Assembly: GCA_023078555.1 (NCBI GenBank)
Contig: CM041202.1
Location: 2,476,022 to 2,540,021 of the forward strand
Direction: 5' to 3'
Source: Ulva prolifera
Lineage: Eukaryota > Chlorophyta > Ulvophyceae > Ulvales > Ulvaceae
DNA length: 64,000 nt
Shown piece after piece: positions 22,276 to 34,964 of the stretch. Each line of letters begins with the position of its first letter. Within the stretch, counting starts at the first letter, position 1. The notes below the pieces were generated by a model. That model saw only the letters and a list, made by a program, of their open reading frames with translations. It was not told where the DNA came from and searched no databases. A program made the position numbers and the translations under genes.

Positions 22276-23923
22276 ATGACTAGCCGAGTATTGTACTGGA
22301 TTTCTGGGAGCCCTCCATGCTGGCGTGTCATGGCGGTGCTGAAGGAGAAGGGCTTGCCATACGACTCAAAATTGCTCGAAGCGGGAAAAGGTACGGCAAG
22401 CCGGACTGTGTGAATTCTGCGGCCGTGATAGTGAGCGCGCCATCGCTACTCTGCTTCAACGTTGGTGTGATGCTAGCCGGCTGATTATCTTCTTTGCCGC
22501 AGGCGAACTCAAGTCAGAAGAAGTACTGGCAATCAATCCCCGCGGGCAGGCCCCAACCTTCAAAGACGGCGACATCATCGTTAATGAAAGCATGGCTGCG
22601 ATGCAGTATCTGGAAGAGTCGTATCCTGAAGTTCCTCTGCTGCCTGCCGTCAAGGCCCAGCGTGCGTTGGCACTGCAACGCCTGCATGAGGTGTCGTCGC
22701 TGTACTCCGCCGTGCAGCCGTTGTTCTACGCCAAAATGGTGGGCAAAGTCAACACTGACAGTGAAAAGGTGAGATCCTCTCGGCTGCCATCGCGTGCGCA
22801 CGTTAGCCATGTGTGTTGAGTCTGGTCAACGCGACGGGTGTCAATTTGACACTGTCGAAGGCCAGTATGTGATCCCGGAAGCTGTTACCGGCGCGATACA
22901 TGTCACGCGCCAGATCAGATTGAAGTTGCAGTCGACGGTGGTGTGCTCGCTCCTTGCTGCAGTCCGATGGCATGCCTGGGGCTGCGTCGATCTGGTGCCG
23001 AGTTGTGCACAGCTGCCTGCGTTCACGATGCTGCGGCTTGACCGCGCGGCGGGACAGTATCTCGAGCATGTACAGTGACGTGCTCAATACATTTGCGTCG
23101 AGTGAGATGTGGAAGCATGCGTGGTGCTGAGTGCAATGGCAGCTTCAGCCAGCTCGCATGATCGGGCGCTGTCACGGGAAACAACCCGGAGCGCATTGAC
23201 TGAGCAGGCTGCCACGCGTACTTCTTTGCATGAGTCATGGCTGCTCATGTGACGCTGTTGCGCTGTTGCATCTTTCGCCTCCTGCCGGATTTCTGCTGTG
23301 CTTGTGAGCTAGGTCGCGGTGCACTGCTAGCAGAACGTCACTGGGCTTTCCCGGCACTTACACCAACGACAATGCTCCATTTGCTTTACCTGATCTTGTC
23401 GCTGCGTTCCGTGACTGTATCTTCGAATGCTGCTCACGCAATAACACCAGAGTTTGTGCTGTGATCCGTCCTCCACCTGCAGACATGTGCATGTATGTCC
23501 ACTCAAGCCCAGGCACGCATCTAGCAGCCGAATAAACCGTCAATCACTGACGACAACGCTCGTATCACATGACAATGGCGCAGTCATCTGGCTCGACGTC
23601 ACTACCTGACAAGTTTTGCAACGTCGTGCACCTTGCTGCAGGACCAGTTCCAGGCTGGAGTAGAGAAGGCTCACAAGGAGCTGGCCTACTTTGAGAACTA
23701 CCTCTCTGACGGCCGCCTCTTCCTCGCCGGAGAGATCTTCACTCTCGCAGACATCAATCTCGTCATTGTCATCTTCTTCGGGCAGCGGGCTGGGGCGACG
23801 TTCGCCAAGTACCCCAACCTGCTGAAGTACGCTGACCGGCTGCGGGAGCGCCCGTGCCTGAAGGACACCTGGCCTCCGCACTGGCTAGAGAGCGAGAACA
23901 AGGACTGGCTGGTTGACCTGTGA
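22276..23923 (+). CDS. Glutathione S-transferase, rho-like, GST-5 (intact)
   Basis: Exons 22276-22390, 22503-22768 and 23642-23923 encode 220 aa, phases 1 and 0, all GT-AG. The N-terminal domain begins MTSRVLYWISGSPPCWRVMA and continues with NPRGQAPTF and VNESMAAMQYLEESYPEVPL. The C-terminal domain contains FQAGVEKAHKELAYFENYL, FFGQRAGATF and the conserved end DTWPPHWLESENKDWLVDL. SPPCWR and the 266-nt exon 2 pair it with GST-1 at the opposite end of the array, so the GST-2/3/4 subfamily expanded between them. No TGTAA was found within 150 bases of the stop. The expected role is cytosolic glutathione transferase or peroxidase; no substrate can be inferred. Confidence 0.88.
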
Positions 23924-25829
23924 TCGGCTTGTGCTGACAGTGTGCAGCTGTTGAAGCGACTGTTGTGTTGCGCCTCCCTGCCTGGTATTCACATTTATGC
24001 TCCTATTCAAGTAGCATACATTCAAGTAGGTGCATGGCATGTGTCCTCTAGTCCTAGACAGGGCTGGTGAGATCTGGAGACAGCTGTGCTTGGTTTGGCA
24101 GGGTGCGTTGCTGGATGTCTGTGAGACTTTGCTGGATATGTGGTTTGTTCTGTTGTGGATGAACCCGATCGGTGATGGAATCGTCAAGCGTGTGCCACTG
24201 CTGGGTGCTGCGTGGATAGAGTTTTATGTGTGCTGGCATGGTGATGAGAACATGAGCAATGCGGTGGTGTGGCATGGCCTCTTCCCCACACCAGGCAAGA
24301 TGATGCCGTCTCGAGCATCTCTTGAATTGATGCTAGGGATATCCGTGTAGGACAGAGGTGTTGGCTGCTGTAGTTGTAATGGCTTTTGGTATGCGTTCAG
24401 CTCAGCTGAATCAGGTTCACGGAGCTGCCGTGGGCCTGCAGCAATGCTTGCATTCGTTCCTGCAGTGCATGCGAATATACTGCGCAGGCAAAGCTGCTAA
24501 GGCAAACAGGCACCCGACAGGCGTAGTGAACCATTCTGCCCAAACAGGCAACAGCGTTCCTCTGACGGGCTGGGCAGGTGATTACAATAACTCCCGCCCA
24601 GACTCACTCCGCACCACGGCTTGTCTGTGGATGCATAGCGAAACAACTGCTGCCCCACATTCGATCGGGGATCACACCCCTTCCGCAACGGGCAGTGACA
24701 ATGTGCCTTCATCTGCATTACAAGTGACCCGGTCGGCGGCAGACTTCCCTTTATTGGGGTCAATGAGAAGCTGGGGAGTTCATTGCATGGAATACCACAG
24801 GGACAGAGGAAGATGCTTTAAGTAGGTACCTAACCTCAGTGGCTGCCTCACCGAAGTGTGCACTGTCCATGCACCTGCGGGCAACATGTTTGTAAGGGAG
24901 GGCCTGGGGATGCTGCTAACTCAGTCAGATACACCGCTACAGTGCTGTGATCCGTATGTTGCCCTGCAAGACGTCACCCCATCTGTCACAAACGCAGGCA
25001 ACGTGGGCTGTCGGCTACACCACACAGTACTGGTACACGCACACGTGATGACCGGGAGGTGAGAAAGCGCATGGAAGTGGACATGGTGCTCGGCGGCGTG
25101 CCTCTGGTTCTCAGACCAGCAGCTGGATCCCTTCAGATCACCCTGCTGTTCCTGCAGACCTCTATCAATCAGGGCTGGTCTACCGAGGCTGCACCACACT
25201 TCCTGACAGCGTGCAGGATGAGTTCCATGACCACACAGCAGGCAGCCCAGGGACGCCGCTGTGCAGCTGTCCATTGTGCTTGTGGGGACGGCTTGAGGCT
25301 GTGCAACCGCAGCAACAATGCGCAATGCTGCTCGCATTCAATGATCCATACACACACACGACATCAAACAGGCGGAGGCTGGGAGGCCCTAACTCCACCT
25401 CTGGCGGGTGCATGCGTGAACGTGTGTGTGATTTGCATATGTGCAGCTGCTTCGGTACAACGTGGCCACAGCGCCCTGTGACCGACCACTACACACATCT
25501 CAACTCAGACACGACGCAAGCATCGCCACAGCAACAGCCTACCACCCTCCACATCACCCCGCGAAGTCCTTACACAGATCCGTTGTCACCGCGGCAGGGG
25601 CGCCCTCCGCCCCCTTGGACCGGAGCTGGCTCACACTCTATCTGCCGCTGCCACCCCATCCCACATCTACCACATGGTCCCCATGCGGCACCCTACCCAT
25701 CTAGCCGAAGCGCAGCATCACACAGCATGCACAGCACGCATCACGCACAGCACGACGCATGCACCGTGACATCCGCACGTGTGCGCGACGTGGTGCCGCG
25801 CAGCACACCCAGCGCGCAGCACAGCGCGC
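23924..25829. other. Convergent spacer GST-5 / SEC23
   Basis: 1.9 kb between two 3' ends. I see no conserved exon, RNA gene or clear repeat. Confidence 0.4.
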
Positions 25830-28800
25830 TCAGCTCTGCACCGCGAGTGTCTTGAGGTGCTGCAGGAAGACCTCGAGGGAGACGTCGTCGGTGAAGATGA
25901 CCTCCGAGGCGGTAGCGGCGGAGGAGTGCGTGGAGCTCGGGTTGAGGCGCACGAGCAGGAAGCGTGACTGGCTGCGGCCCTGCACGGTGAAGTTGTCGGC
26001 GTCGACGACGCGCGGCACCGGGAACCGCGACTCGACGACGACGGCCGCGTCCTCCTTCGGCTTTGACAGCAGCGCCGCGAACGACTCGTAGCCCGGCTGC
26101 TCGTGGTACCTGCATGCACGTGGGCCCGTCATCTCCAGGAAGGGCGGCTCTGTGGCGAAGCGCCCTGTGAGGTGCTGTGGACAGCGCTGTTCCTGCACAC
26201 TCCCTCCTCGCATGTGTCCGGTTGACACACACCATGTGCGGTGCTGTGGGCGGCTGCGAGGGAAGCCCATGGCTGCAGCTGGCATGCTGCGGCTGACTGT
26301 TGCTGCAATGTCATTTCAGCACGAACGACGTCAGTGGAACTGGGTTTGTCGGCCTGTGACACGTCGTTGACCCCCGGGCTGCGAACGTCAATGTGCAGTG
26401 CCTGAACCAGTGCAGCCTCTGTCGTATATGGCTTTGTACAGGCAGGCGCACATAGCCCCGTCAGGGGCTCCGTCACTCGCGTGATCCTCTGCACCGACGT
26501 TGCGAGACCCATTGCAGCATTGATCAACCTTGACAAGGTAGCTTTTGACTCATGCGCCTGTGATTCAAAGACAGCAGAGCAGAGCGCCCCTATAGACACG
26601 GCCGGAGGCGCACCCCTCCTGGCGCCAGCGCGCGATATCCTGGCCGTGGAACACGACGATGTAGAAGTACGCATCCATGAACAGGATCGCCCCGGGCACG
26701 ATCGACGACACGTCGACGATCGCCGGCGCGACCGCGATGTCCCCCTCCGCGCTCACCGCGTAGCTCAGCAGCTGCGGCTGCAGCATGAGGATGGAGTTGT
26801 GCGCGGTCTCCTTCATGAGCAGCAGCCGTGCGTACGCCGTCTCGTCGGGGGAGTTGCCGAACACCTGCACGAACTGCGAGCGCCGCATGTGGAAGACGAA
26901 GCCGGGGAAGAGCGTCATCTCCGGCATCAGGCGGAAGCTGTCGGGTTCGTCCTTGTTATACTGCGCGAACCTGCATGCATGTAGCCACACCTAACGCTCC
27001 GCCACATACTGAGTCCTTCCTTCACATGCAAGGGCAAGGGTGCAAAGGAGGGAGGGCCGGAGGGAGCTCAAGACACAAAGCTCCGCCAGTGCCATGATGG
27101 ACGAGGAGGGAGGGAGGAAGAGGGAGAGAGACAACGAGGGAGCCGGAAGAGAGAGGCAGCGGGTGTGGCGGAGGGCGGGACTGTCCCAGCCAGCGCTGCA
27201 CACAAGTGGCGCACATGCTGCGCACACTGAACACGGCCCCTCACACCGTCAGCACCTAGCAGCAGCAGCGACTGGGCACACTCACGCGATGCTCCAACAC
27301 CTCGCGGATCGTGAAGTTCAGCTGCGCGAGTCCTGAAAGCTGCTGCCACACTGAGAGATGCCCACGTGTGCATGCATGCGAATGAACCGCACAGAGACAG
27401 ACAGCTCGCCACTGCAGCTCCAGCCAGACGAGCACCCGCCACAGCACAGGCCGCAGCTTCAACTGCAGAACACGCCCCAGGACACGGCGCCGGTGCAAGG
27501 TGGAAGAGGGGGCGGGACGCACCGCTGGCACAGGCGGATGAGGGAGCGGTCGATCCAGCGCGTCGCGTTGAAGTCCTCCTCCGTCTCCATCTTCCACGTC
27601 ATGTACCGCGCGAGCAGCGCGGCCGCGGCCTCCTGGTCAAAGCCGTGCCCGAGGTCGTGCACGCTCGCCGCCGCGGCCCACCGCCGGCTGACCGTCGTCA
27701 CGCGGTGCCGCCACGTGCCGTCGTAGTGCAGGTACTTCGTGTTGAACTGCACAGCACGCAGCGCGTGTCGTGCGCAGCACAGCGTGGCAGCACGCTCTGG
27801 GCCCGGCTGTCACGCATGACACAGGCGGGTGCTTCAGGGGAGCGCGGCTCGCATTGCTACACGGGCCAACTTCCAGGCACACATGGCAATACAGATCACG
27901 TGTTTGAGCCATGGGTGCACCGCGGGCTCTGCTAGAATATAGATGTACGTGTGCGGGCGGCTGGTGCGGGACCCGTCAGCAGAGCAGCAAGTCCAGCTGT
28001 GGGTTGGCCCCTCATGGCTATCGCAGCTACGATCTTCAGCATGTGCCGTCTGATGCGAACTGTGCAGCGGCCTCCTAACCGCTGCCGGAGACTCCCAAGG
28101 AGGCACAGCTAAACAAGGCACATCAGGCCGTTCTCCACCCAACAAGAAACCATCGGGGTCTGACTAGGGCCGGAGTTCGACCAATCGATGCTCTTTGTGG
28201 ACTGCGCCGATCAGCAAAGGTCGGAGGGAGGCACACCTGCAGGTAGAAGGCGTCGCCGCCGGGCGCGGCCTTGTCGGAGGCCTTGCCGTCGGCGGTGATC
28301 TCGAAGAGCACGCACGCCGTCGTCGCGTAGTCGAGCGCGGCGAGCGACCACTGCGACGTCTTGCCCTCCCCGATGACCTGCGACGACACCTGGGGGCCGT
28401 CCTTCATCGTCGACGCGCCGCAGCCCAGCATGCCCTGCACGCGTGCGCCGCTGTCATCGTGCCACTGTGCCACTGCGGCGTGCTGTGTGTCATAAGGAGA
28501 AAGACGCGGAGGCAGGTGGCACCGTGGAACGTGTATGTTGGTTCTGCCTCAACGTTCCGGCATAGGCTGTGGACTCGCCGCAGCGCTGCTCATGTTTCCT
28601 CTACGATGTAGCTTTAGCTGCCTGAAGCGATCGCGACTATGTTTCGCGCCGGATACAGAGCTAGAACGCTGCAGAGAACGCAGTGACGACGATTGCACCA
28701 TCGTCCGCAGGGACAGGCGCTGTCACATGCTGGGTATACGGCAGCGTTCTTCAGGGTGCCGTCACGGAGTACGCCAGCCCGCACAGCCCGCAATGCACAG

Positions 28801-31741
28801 GACCTCCGTGATGGCCTACATGGCAGGTAGAATGGCACGCAATGGCAGATCAGGGACTGCTGGCTGTCTGCTGCGGCCTGCCTGGAGGACGGCAGCGTAA
28901 CGGCTCATCCTGATGCTGCCGACATCTGCCCCCTGATGGCTCGACCACATGCATGTAGCCAGCCCCACATGTGCAGCCCCACCACATGCGCTGACGTCAC
29001 GGCCCCAGCTTCAGCCGCGTGACCGGGGCAGGAGCGGGACAAAGCACACGCACAAGGCTCACAGAACTCGCTGCACGTTCTGCATCACGCAGCTCATGCG
29101 TGCCCGTGAGTACCAGCACAACCGTTGTGGGGGCGGGCTGGGGCGCGCACGATGATCTTGAGGCCACGGGAGCAGTACACGTCGAGCGTCCCGCACGCGC
29201 TCCGGCCGCCGAAGCCGGGGTCCCCGGGCTTCGCAAACACCCGCGACAGCGAGTCCTTGAAGACGGGGTTCAGGAACGTGTCCGTCTGCACGACGAGGCC
29301 GCCGGTGGCCTGGATCGCGGGCTTCATCTCCGCGAGGCCGCTCTGCTCGAGCGCGCACGCAAAGACGTCGACCGCGAGGTGGCCGCGGATGAGCTGGCCG
29401 GCGAGGTCGGAGTAGAAGCGCAGAGCGGGCTTCCACAGCGGCGCGGCGTCGGCGGCGAGGTCCTTGTGGGACCGCATCTCCTTCGACTTCTCCTTCGCGA
29501 CCATCGCCGCCTTGCCTGCAGCCGACGGGACAAGGGGTGGAACGCGGCGCCGGGAAGGTGGGAGGCATGGAGTATGGGTATGCTCATGCACACATGTGGG
29601 AAGCAGAGCTCCCCTGGTGCAAGAGTGTCGTAGCTGTGATAACGCGAGTGCAGCAGATCACGTGCATTTGGCTGTGAGTCCGCGGGCAGACCGTAGGTCG
29701 GCTGTCCAGTGCACAGAATATAGGACGTAGCTGTCAATTCCAGGTCATCTTTGACTGGCAATTGACAGGTGAGAATGCTTTGCTGTTTGTGTCTGTCTGT
29801 CTACTGACTACAGCAGAGAACAGTGTGCTGAGCGTGATACGTGGTGCAGGAGTCTGTACTGTATGACTAGTGATCATAGCAGCTAACAGAGCTCATATTG
29901 CCACAACACATCTTGCGCCAGGGCGCCTGTGCTGCGTATGTGTATGCGCAGCGCAAACCACATGGATGAGCTGCGCCACAAGGGCATGCGTAAGAACCAC
30001 ACGTGCGCAGACACTCCAGGTGACGCGCATGAAGCTGCCGATGGGTGAAGCACGCATGCAGCATATACCACCTGGTTGAGACAGGATACAATGACAGCGG
30101 TGCCTCATGCGTGAGATCCCCAGGGCTGAGTCAGGCATGGTCACCGTGCAAGGGCCGTGTGGGCTACTGCGCGGCCCCGGATCAGTCCAACCTGAGGGGA
30201 TGGCGTGCTCTGGAGCACCGGCGTGCACACAATTCAGGCAGCGCCTGTGGAGGCAGGCCCGCAGCACATCAGGACCCAGCAGTGCAAAGGGCGACCTGGA
30301 ATGCATGAGGTGTGCGACACCCAGCGCTAGATTGTGCCAGTGATGTGGCGCATCGCCAAGGTGTGCAGTGCTGTGGGGTAGCAGCCTAACAATTCACTGG
30401 CGGCGAGAGGCAGCCAGCTATGCTGTCAGCGCGTGTGGCAATGTTTTCGAGTTTTCAAACGTCGTACAAAGCTTTGTGTGAGCCAGACCGTGAAATTGCC
30501 GATTCTGTGAGAAGTCCGAGGCGGCACACGGCGATGCTGCGCAGAAATACAACATGACTTCTGCCAATGCGGCGGGCAGAGGCAACCATCTTGGCTTTCA
30601 TGCAAAAGGTGTCCATGCAATGGACAGCATGCTGGAGGGACAGCGGGTAGATGTTGCAGCCTCTACGCGCTCGCCCACGACGCGCGCGCTGCTGGGAGCC
30701 CAGATTTGTGCATTTGCGATTGTTGTGCACACAGAACGGTGAGACCGACGCAGCGGTGGCAGTTGGAATGAGGGCAGCACCTTCAGTGCATGGGCCTCCC
30801 ACAAAAAGCATGAGGCGGGCTGGGCATGATTGGCCGCCCAGGACGACATCCGCCAGCGCAGCTGCCACCTGCAAGGCTGTCCCAGTGCACCGGGCCATCC
30901 GATGGTCCGAAACGGGCTGGTGGGCATCCACTTGGAGAGACTCCAGTGCAGCCTGGATCTGAAACTCTGCGTCATCAATCGAGACGAGGAACTTCGTGGC
31001 AGTGAGCAGGCTCCCGTTCTGTGCCTTCTGCCGTGAGAGGCTGTGCAGTCCTAGCTGAGTGGCGACATTCTGTGAGGTGTACTCCATGGACCCGCGGAAC
31101 ACGTATACTCGAGACATTGCGGACTCTTGGAGCTCGTGGACATGGACGTGGGTGCCAAAGGAGATGAGCCCAACAAGGCTCTCCTCTGGCATCATCTGCA
31201 ACGCCTGCAAGAGTGTGCTCTTGCACGCCTCCAGTTCATCTTCTGCGATTGATGTGTCGACCACAAAGATATACACGGGTGGAGTGTTGCCGTTAGCTGG
31301 CGACGTCACGTACTCCACAGTGGTGCAGCCATCAAACAGCTCTGTCGGCATCTGGTCAGGCGAGATTTCGGAGTAGTAAGAAGGGAAGTAGTTGCGTGTG
31401 GCACATAGCGGGCAGACCCACATCTTGGTGTCATAGTGCAAATCTGCGAACGGATTTAACGCCGCTCCACAGGCCTTGCCTTTGCAGGTCACGGGCGGAT
31501 AGCCTAGCACCTACACACGTGCCACACCACACTGAATCAAACTCAGATTAGGTTCAGACAACACATGACAGATCGACGGGATGAAGTGCCGTACCTGCAA
31601 GTTGTTCGTGGGCTTGACCGGGGAATAGAAGGCGGAAAACGGAAGTACGCATTTCAGCGCTTCCACTTTGCTGCGTGGCCAAACATTCCAGGGCATCCGG
31701 ATTCCATCCGCTGCCTCTAGATCGTAGGCCTCTTGCGACAT
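25830..31741 (-). CDS. SEC23: COPII coat GTPase-activating subunit Sec23
   Basis: Seven exons, 31741-31595, 31510-30781, 29515-29151, 28434-28237, 27746-27523, 26970-26614 and 26109-25830, join without phase conflict into 766 aa; human Sec23A has 765. It starts MSQEAYDLEAADGIRMPWNVWP. The zinc finger uses Cys58, Cys63, Cys82 and Cys85 (CKGKAC...CPLC). The trunk domain contains YIFVVDTSI and GLISFGTHVHVHEL. Later segments are MKPAIQATGGLVVQTDTF, TTVSRRW, FDQEAAAALLARY, WIDRSLIRLCQRF, FVFHMRRSQFVQVFGNSPDE, GAILFMDAYFYIVVFHG (gelsolin-like part) and the end FTDDVSLEVFLQHLKTLAVQS. Sec23 binds Sec24 and stimulates Sar1 GTPase in ER-exit vesicle budding. Splice acceptors before exons 6 and 7 end in catgcag. 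It is divergent from RRP42. Confidence 0.95.
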
Positions 31742-32369
31742 AGCTGTTTATCGGACGGGGCTACTCACGAACAGGAACACTGCAGGCAACAGCACTGCGT
31801 TCCCGATGCACGCGTGCGACACGCGACTTGGCGCCTACAAGCGCGATTGAAACAGAAGCTGCAATCAAAGGACAATCACGCGGCTGGTAAGTCAGCGCAC
31901 TCCATCATCCACTATGATCTCAAGTGTATGCAAGGAACGTGTGCCCACTAGACGCACGCATCCATGCACGTCCTGCGCCTGGCAACAGCAAACTGCAGCT
32001 GGTCTCATGTTAGGACGCAGATCTAAGCAAGCCCGGAGTCATGCTGCGGACGTGTTGGAAGTCGAGAAGCTGGTGGCGTAAGTGCCCTCGTGAGTGCGAG
32101 GTGCGTCGCAAGCGAGATGCAACCTGGCGCGAAACGGGGCGCCAGAATGACGCGAGTGTACAGCCCAGCTGCACTCTGCCAAGCAAGCTGTTCGATGTTG
32201 AACTGAACCAGCGTTTACCATCATCGTTGTCGGGTGTTGTTCGTGAGTTGACGACAATTACACGATTGCTGCCGGTTATGTGCGCTCAGGCAATGGGCTC
32301 TATGCGCCGTGGCGTCCACCACCGCAGCAGAAGATAGTCCAAGCACCCAGAAAATTTTCTACAGCAATA
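31742..32369. promoter_or_regulatory. Divergent promoter region SEC23 / RRP42
   Basis: 628 bp separate the two start codons and must contain both promoters. No TATA-like box or repeated motif is evident. Confidence 0.45.
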
Positions 32370-34964
32370 ATGGACCGTGTGTACGGTGAACATGAGATAG
32401 CAAGTGTGCTGCAAGCAGCACAAGCTGGCGCTAGGTTGGACGGCAGAGCTTTCGATGAAATCATGCCAGTGGAAATGACAACTGGCGTCATCAATCAAGC
32501 ATCTGGCTCGGTAGAACTTCGAATGGGCGACATCCACCTTCTTGCGGGAGTGAAGGTGTTGTCTCAATCGGCTCCAGGTGCACTTGACCTGCCAGTTGTA
32601 CTGGCCCAGGAACAGTGGCTCCTGCATGCAGGCGGATGTAGAGAGTCCATCGGAGCAGTATCCGAATGAAGGTATGGTCAACATCGCGGTCCATCCATCC
32701 CCATTCAAGCAGACTCTTGAAGATGTGCGTTCCCTGCTCCAAATTTGTCTCTGCGCTGGCCCATCGAGCAGCAAGCACATGGCAGTTTTGCACAGTCGTC
32801 TATCGGTCACGCAGACAATTTGTGCATCAGACCTCAATCTACCGACTGCTTGACACGTCTTTGATGTCCTGAATCACTGCAGTTTGGCTGTCAACCGCTT
32901 GCGTCACAGCTGCAGCATGTCTGGAGCCCACACAGCATGTGCGCCACTGTGATGGACTCCCTGACAGCGATTCGGTAGAAATCTTTCCGCACTGCCATAG
33001 CAGACTATTCTGTACACATTTGGACGTGATTCGAACTGGCAGAACACTGCACCAGCCTGCACAAGGGTGAAGCGCAAATCATACAGACTCATCCAAAGCC
33101 ATATGAAGAACTTCTTCCCTGACAGCAACAACAACAGTGCCCCGAAAATTGCCTGTGCGAGCCACTTCTGGCTGTAAATGCACACGATAGGTCTGACAGC
33201 TGCTCTTGCTGCTGCGCAGCTTCACCTCAATCAGTGTAGGCCACAGATCCCACCCGCGGAGGTCAGCGAGTAGGATCATGCTCCTGTACAATCCAAAGCG
33301 GGATCGTGCCTGACCTGCCACTGGCGAGAAGCCCCGAATGCAGCTCATCCACGCAGCTCATCCACGTGCATGGCAGAGGGTCGTGCAGTCCCCCCTCCCG
33401 CCACCGCCCGCCACCGACTCGTCCCCGTAGCAACTGCCTCTACATGCAATCATGCATGGCGGCATGACCCCATAGTAAATGCCTCTACATGCAATCATGC
33501 ATGGCGGCATGACCCCCAAAGTAAATGCCTCTACATGCAATCATGCATGGCGGCATGCTGCCGCCGCTGCCTGGCTGTACTGATTCACACAACCCGACAC
33601 AGGGCCCCGTTTACCCAAGACAGACAGCTCAAGTCTAACCTTTTATTCAGCCCCAACCCGATTTCTGTGTCGGGCACTCTCCGAGGTGGAACACCAGTGC
33701 TTGGCTTGCATGTCCACGTGCCATCCTCTGCTGCCGTGTGCGCCCACGCCGCAGTCCCACACCTCCCCCCTGATCGCTGCTGCCCCTTGCTGTACCGCTA
33801 GCCCCCCACGTATGCGCCGGTGCGCCAAACACAGCGCAGATGAGGCATTGCAACACTCGGCACAACGTCAAGCTAGTAATCGCTCTGCTAGTTTCCCTAG
33901 TGTTCCATCGCCTGCACCAACAGGCCCCGGAGCGCCTGATTGATCCTCAGCTCATGATGGAACACCCATACGGCTCAGTAAGGAATTCTTCATTATGAGT
34001 GACCGCGTGTGAAGTAGTCCATGCGTGCTGCAGAGCAAGCGGCTAGAGGAGCAGGGGGTCGCGCTGGCCGCGGTGCTGAGCCGGCTGCTGCTGTCCCGGA
34101 CGCGCGCCGGCGCCGCCCTCGACCTCGAGCGCCTCTGCATCATCCCCGGCAAGGCGGCCTGGGCGCTGAGCATCGACTGCGTCGTGTTTGCCGGCGGCGG
34201 CGGGCTCGTCGACGCGCTGTCGGTCGCCGTGCGCGCCGCGCTCGCCGACGCGCAGATCCCGGCGGTTCGTGTCGACGAGGGCATCGAGGACGCGACGGCC
34301 GCGGACATCGAGGTCGACCACGACGCGGCGCTGCGCCTCGACGTGTCGAACCTGCCGGTCGTGGTGACCGCGTCTCAGGTGTGTGTCCGCAGCGCCTGCG
34401 GCGCACCGGGCTGCTATTTCTGCCAAAGAGACGCTCGGGAATTGCTGTTGTGCAGCCTGCGCTGCCTCCGAAGTTGAGCGCGTGTGGCCACGCGTACACA
34501 AATGATGCGCGCAGGCTCTTGTCCGCCGCATGTGGCTGTGCGGAGCCCCGCGGAGTCTGTTGTGGCAGATGATCATTCAGCACGTTTTTGCCACAAACTG
34601 CCGATCATTGCTGCATCCCTCCTCTGTATCATTCACATTCCAAGCTCATCCTCACAACGGCTGCAGCCTGCCCGCGGCCCCGCATCAGTGCATTCACACG
34701 CCAGTGCAGGCATGCATGAGCCACATGCGTGCGTTTGTGCAGCTCGGGGAGCGCGTGTGCCTGGGGAGCACGAAGGTGGAGGAGGAGGCGGCGGTGAGCT
34801 ACGTGCACGTCGCGGTCAACAGCCGCGGCCAGGTGTGCGGCCTCGCGAAGGGCGGCCGCTCGATGATGGGCTTCGTGGCGCTGCAGAACATGATCGTCGC
34901 CGCGCAGCACGCCGGGCCCGCCATCATCACCACCCTGCAGAGCCTCGCCGCCGACGACATGTAG
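32370..34964 (+). CDS. RRP42: RNA exosome core subunit Rrp42 (EXOSC7)
   Basis: Four exons, 32370-32555, 32632-32724, 34034-34378 and 34743-34964, all phase 0, encode 281 aa (human EXOSC7 has 291). It starts MDRVYGEHEIASVLQAAQAG. The RNase PH fold is marked by RLDGRAFDEIMPVE, SGSVELRMGD, LLAGVK, PNEGMVNIAV, LCIIPGKAAWALSIDCVV, LVDALSVAVRAAL and LPVVVTASQ, with the C-terminal part AVNSRGQVCGLAKGG. Order and spacing follow plant and animal Rrp42 rather than Rrp43 or Rrp45. It is one of six RNase PH-type ring subunits of the nuclear and cytoplasmic exosome and is catalytically inert in eukaryotes. The small exon 2 rests on the frame fit (ADVESPSEQ...) and is the least certain. Intron 2 is 1.3 kb and contains a tandem repeat. 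Confidence 0.88.
33436..33557. repeat. Three-copy 45-46 bp tandem repeat in RRP42 intron 2
   Basis: gcctctacatgcaatcatgc followed by atggcggcatg begins at 33436, 33481 and 33527. The units are nearly identical and contiguous, so this is a minisatellite without spacers. Confidence 0.85.

Noticed and set aside
33436..33557. CRISPR-like array
   Set aside because: The repeats are contiguous without unique spacers and lie in a nuclear intron.
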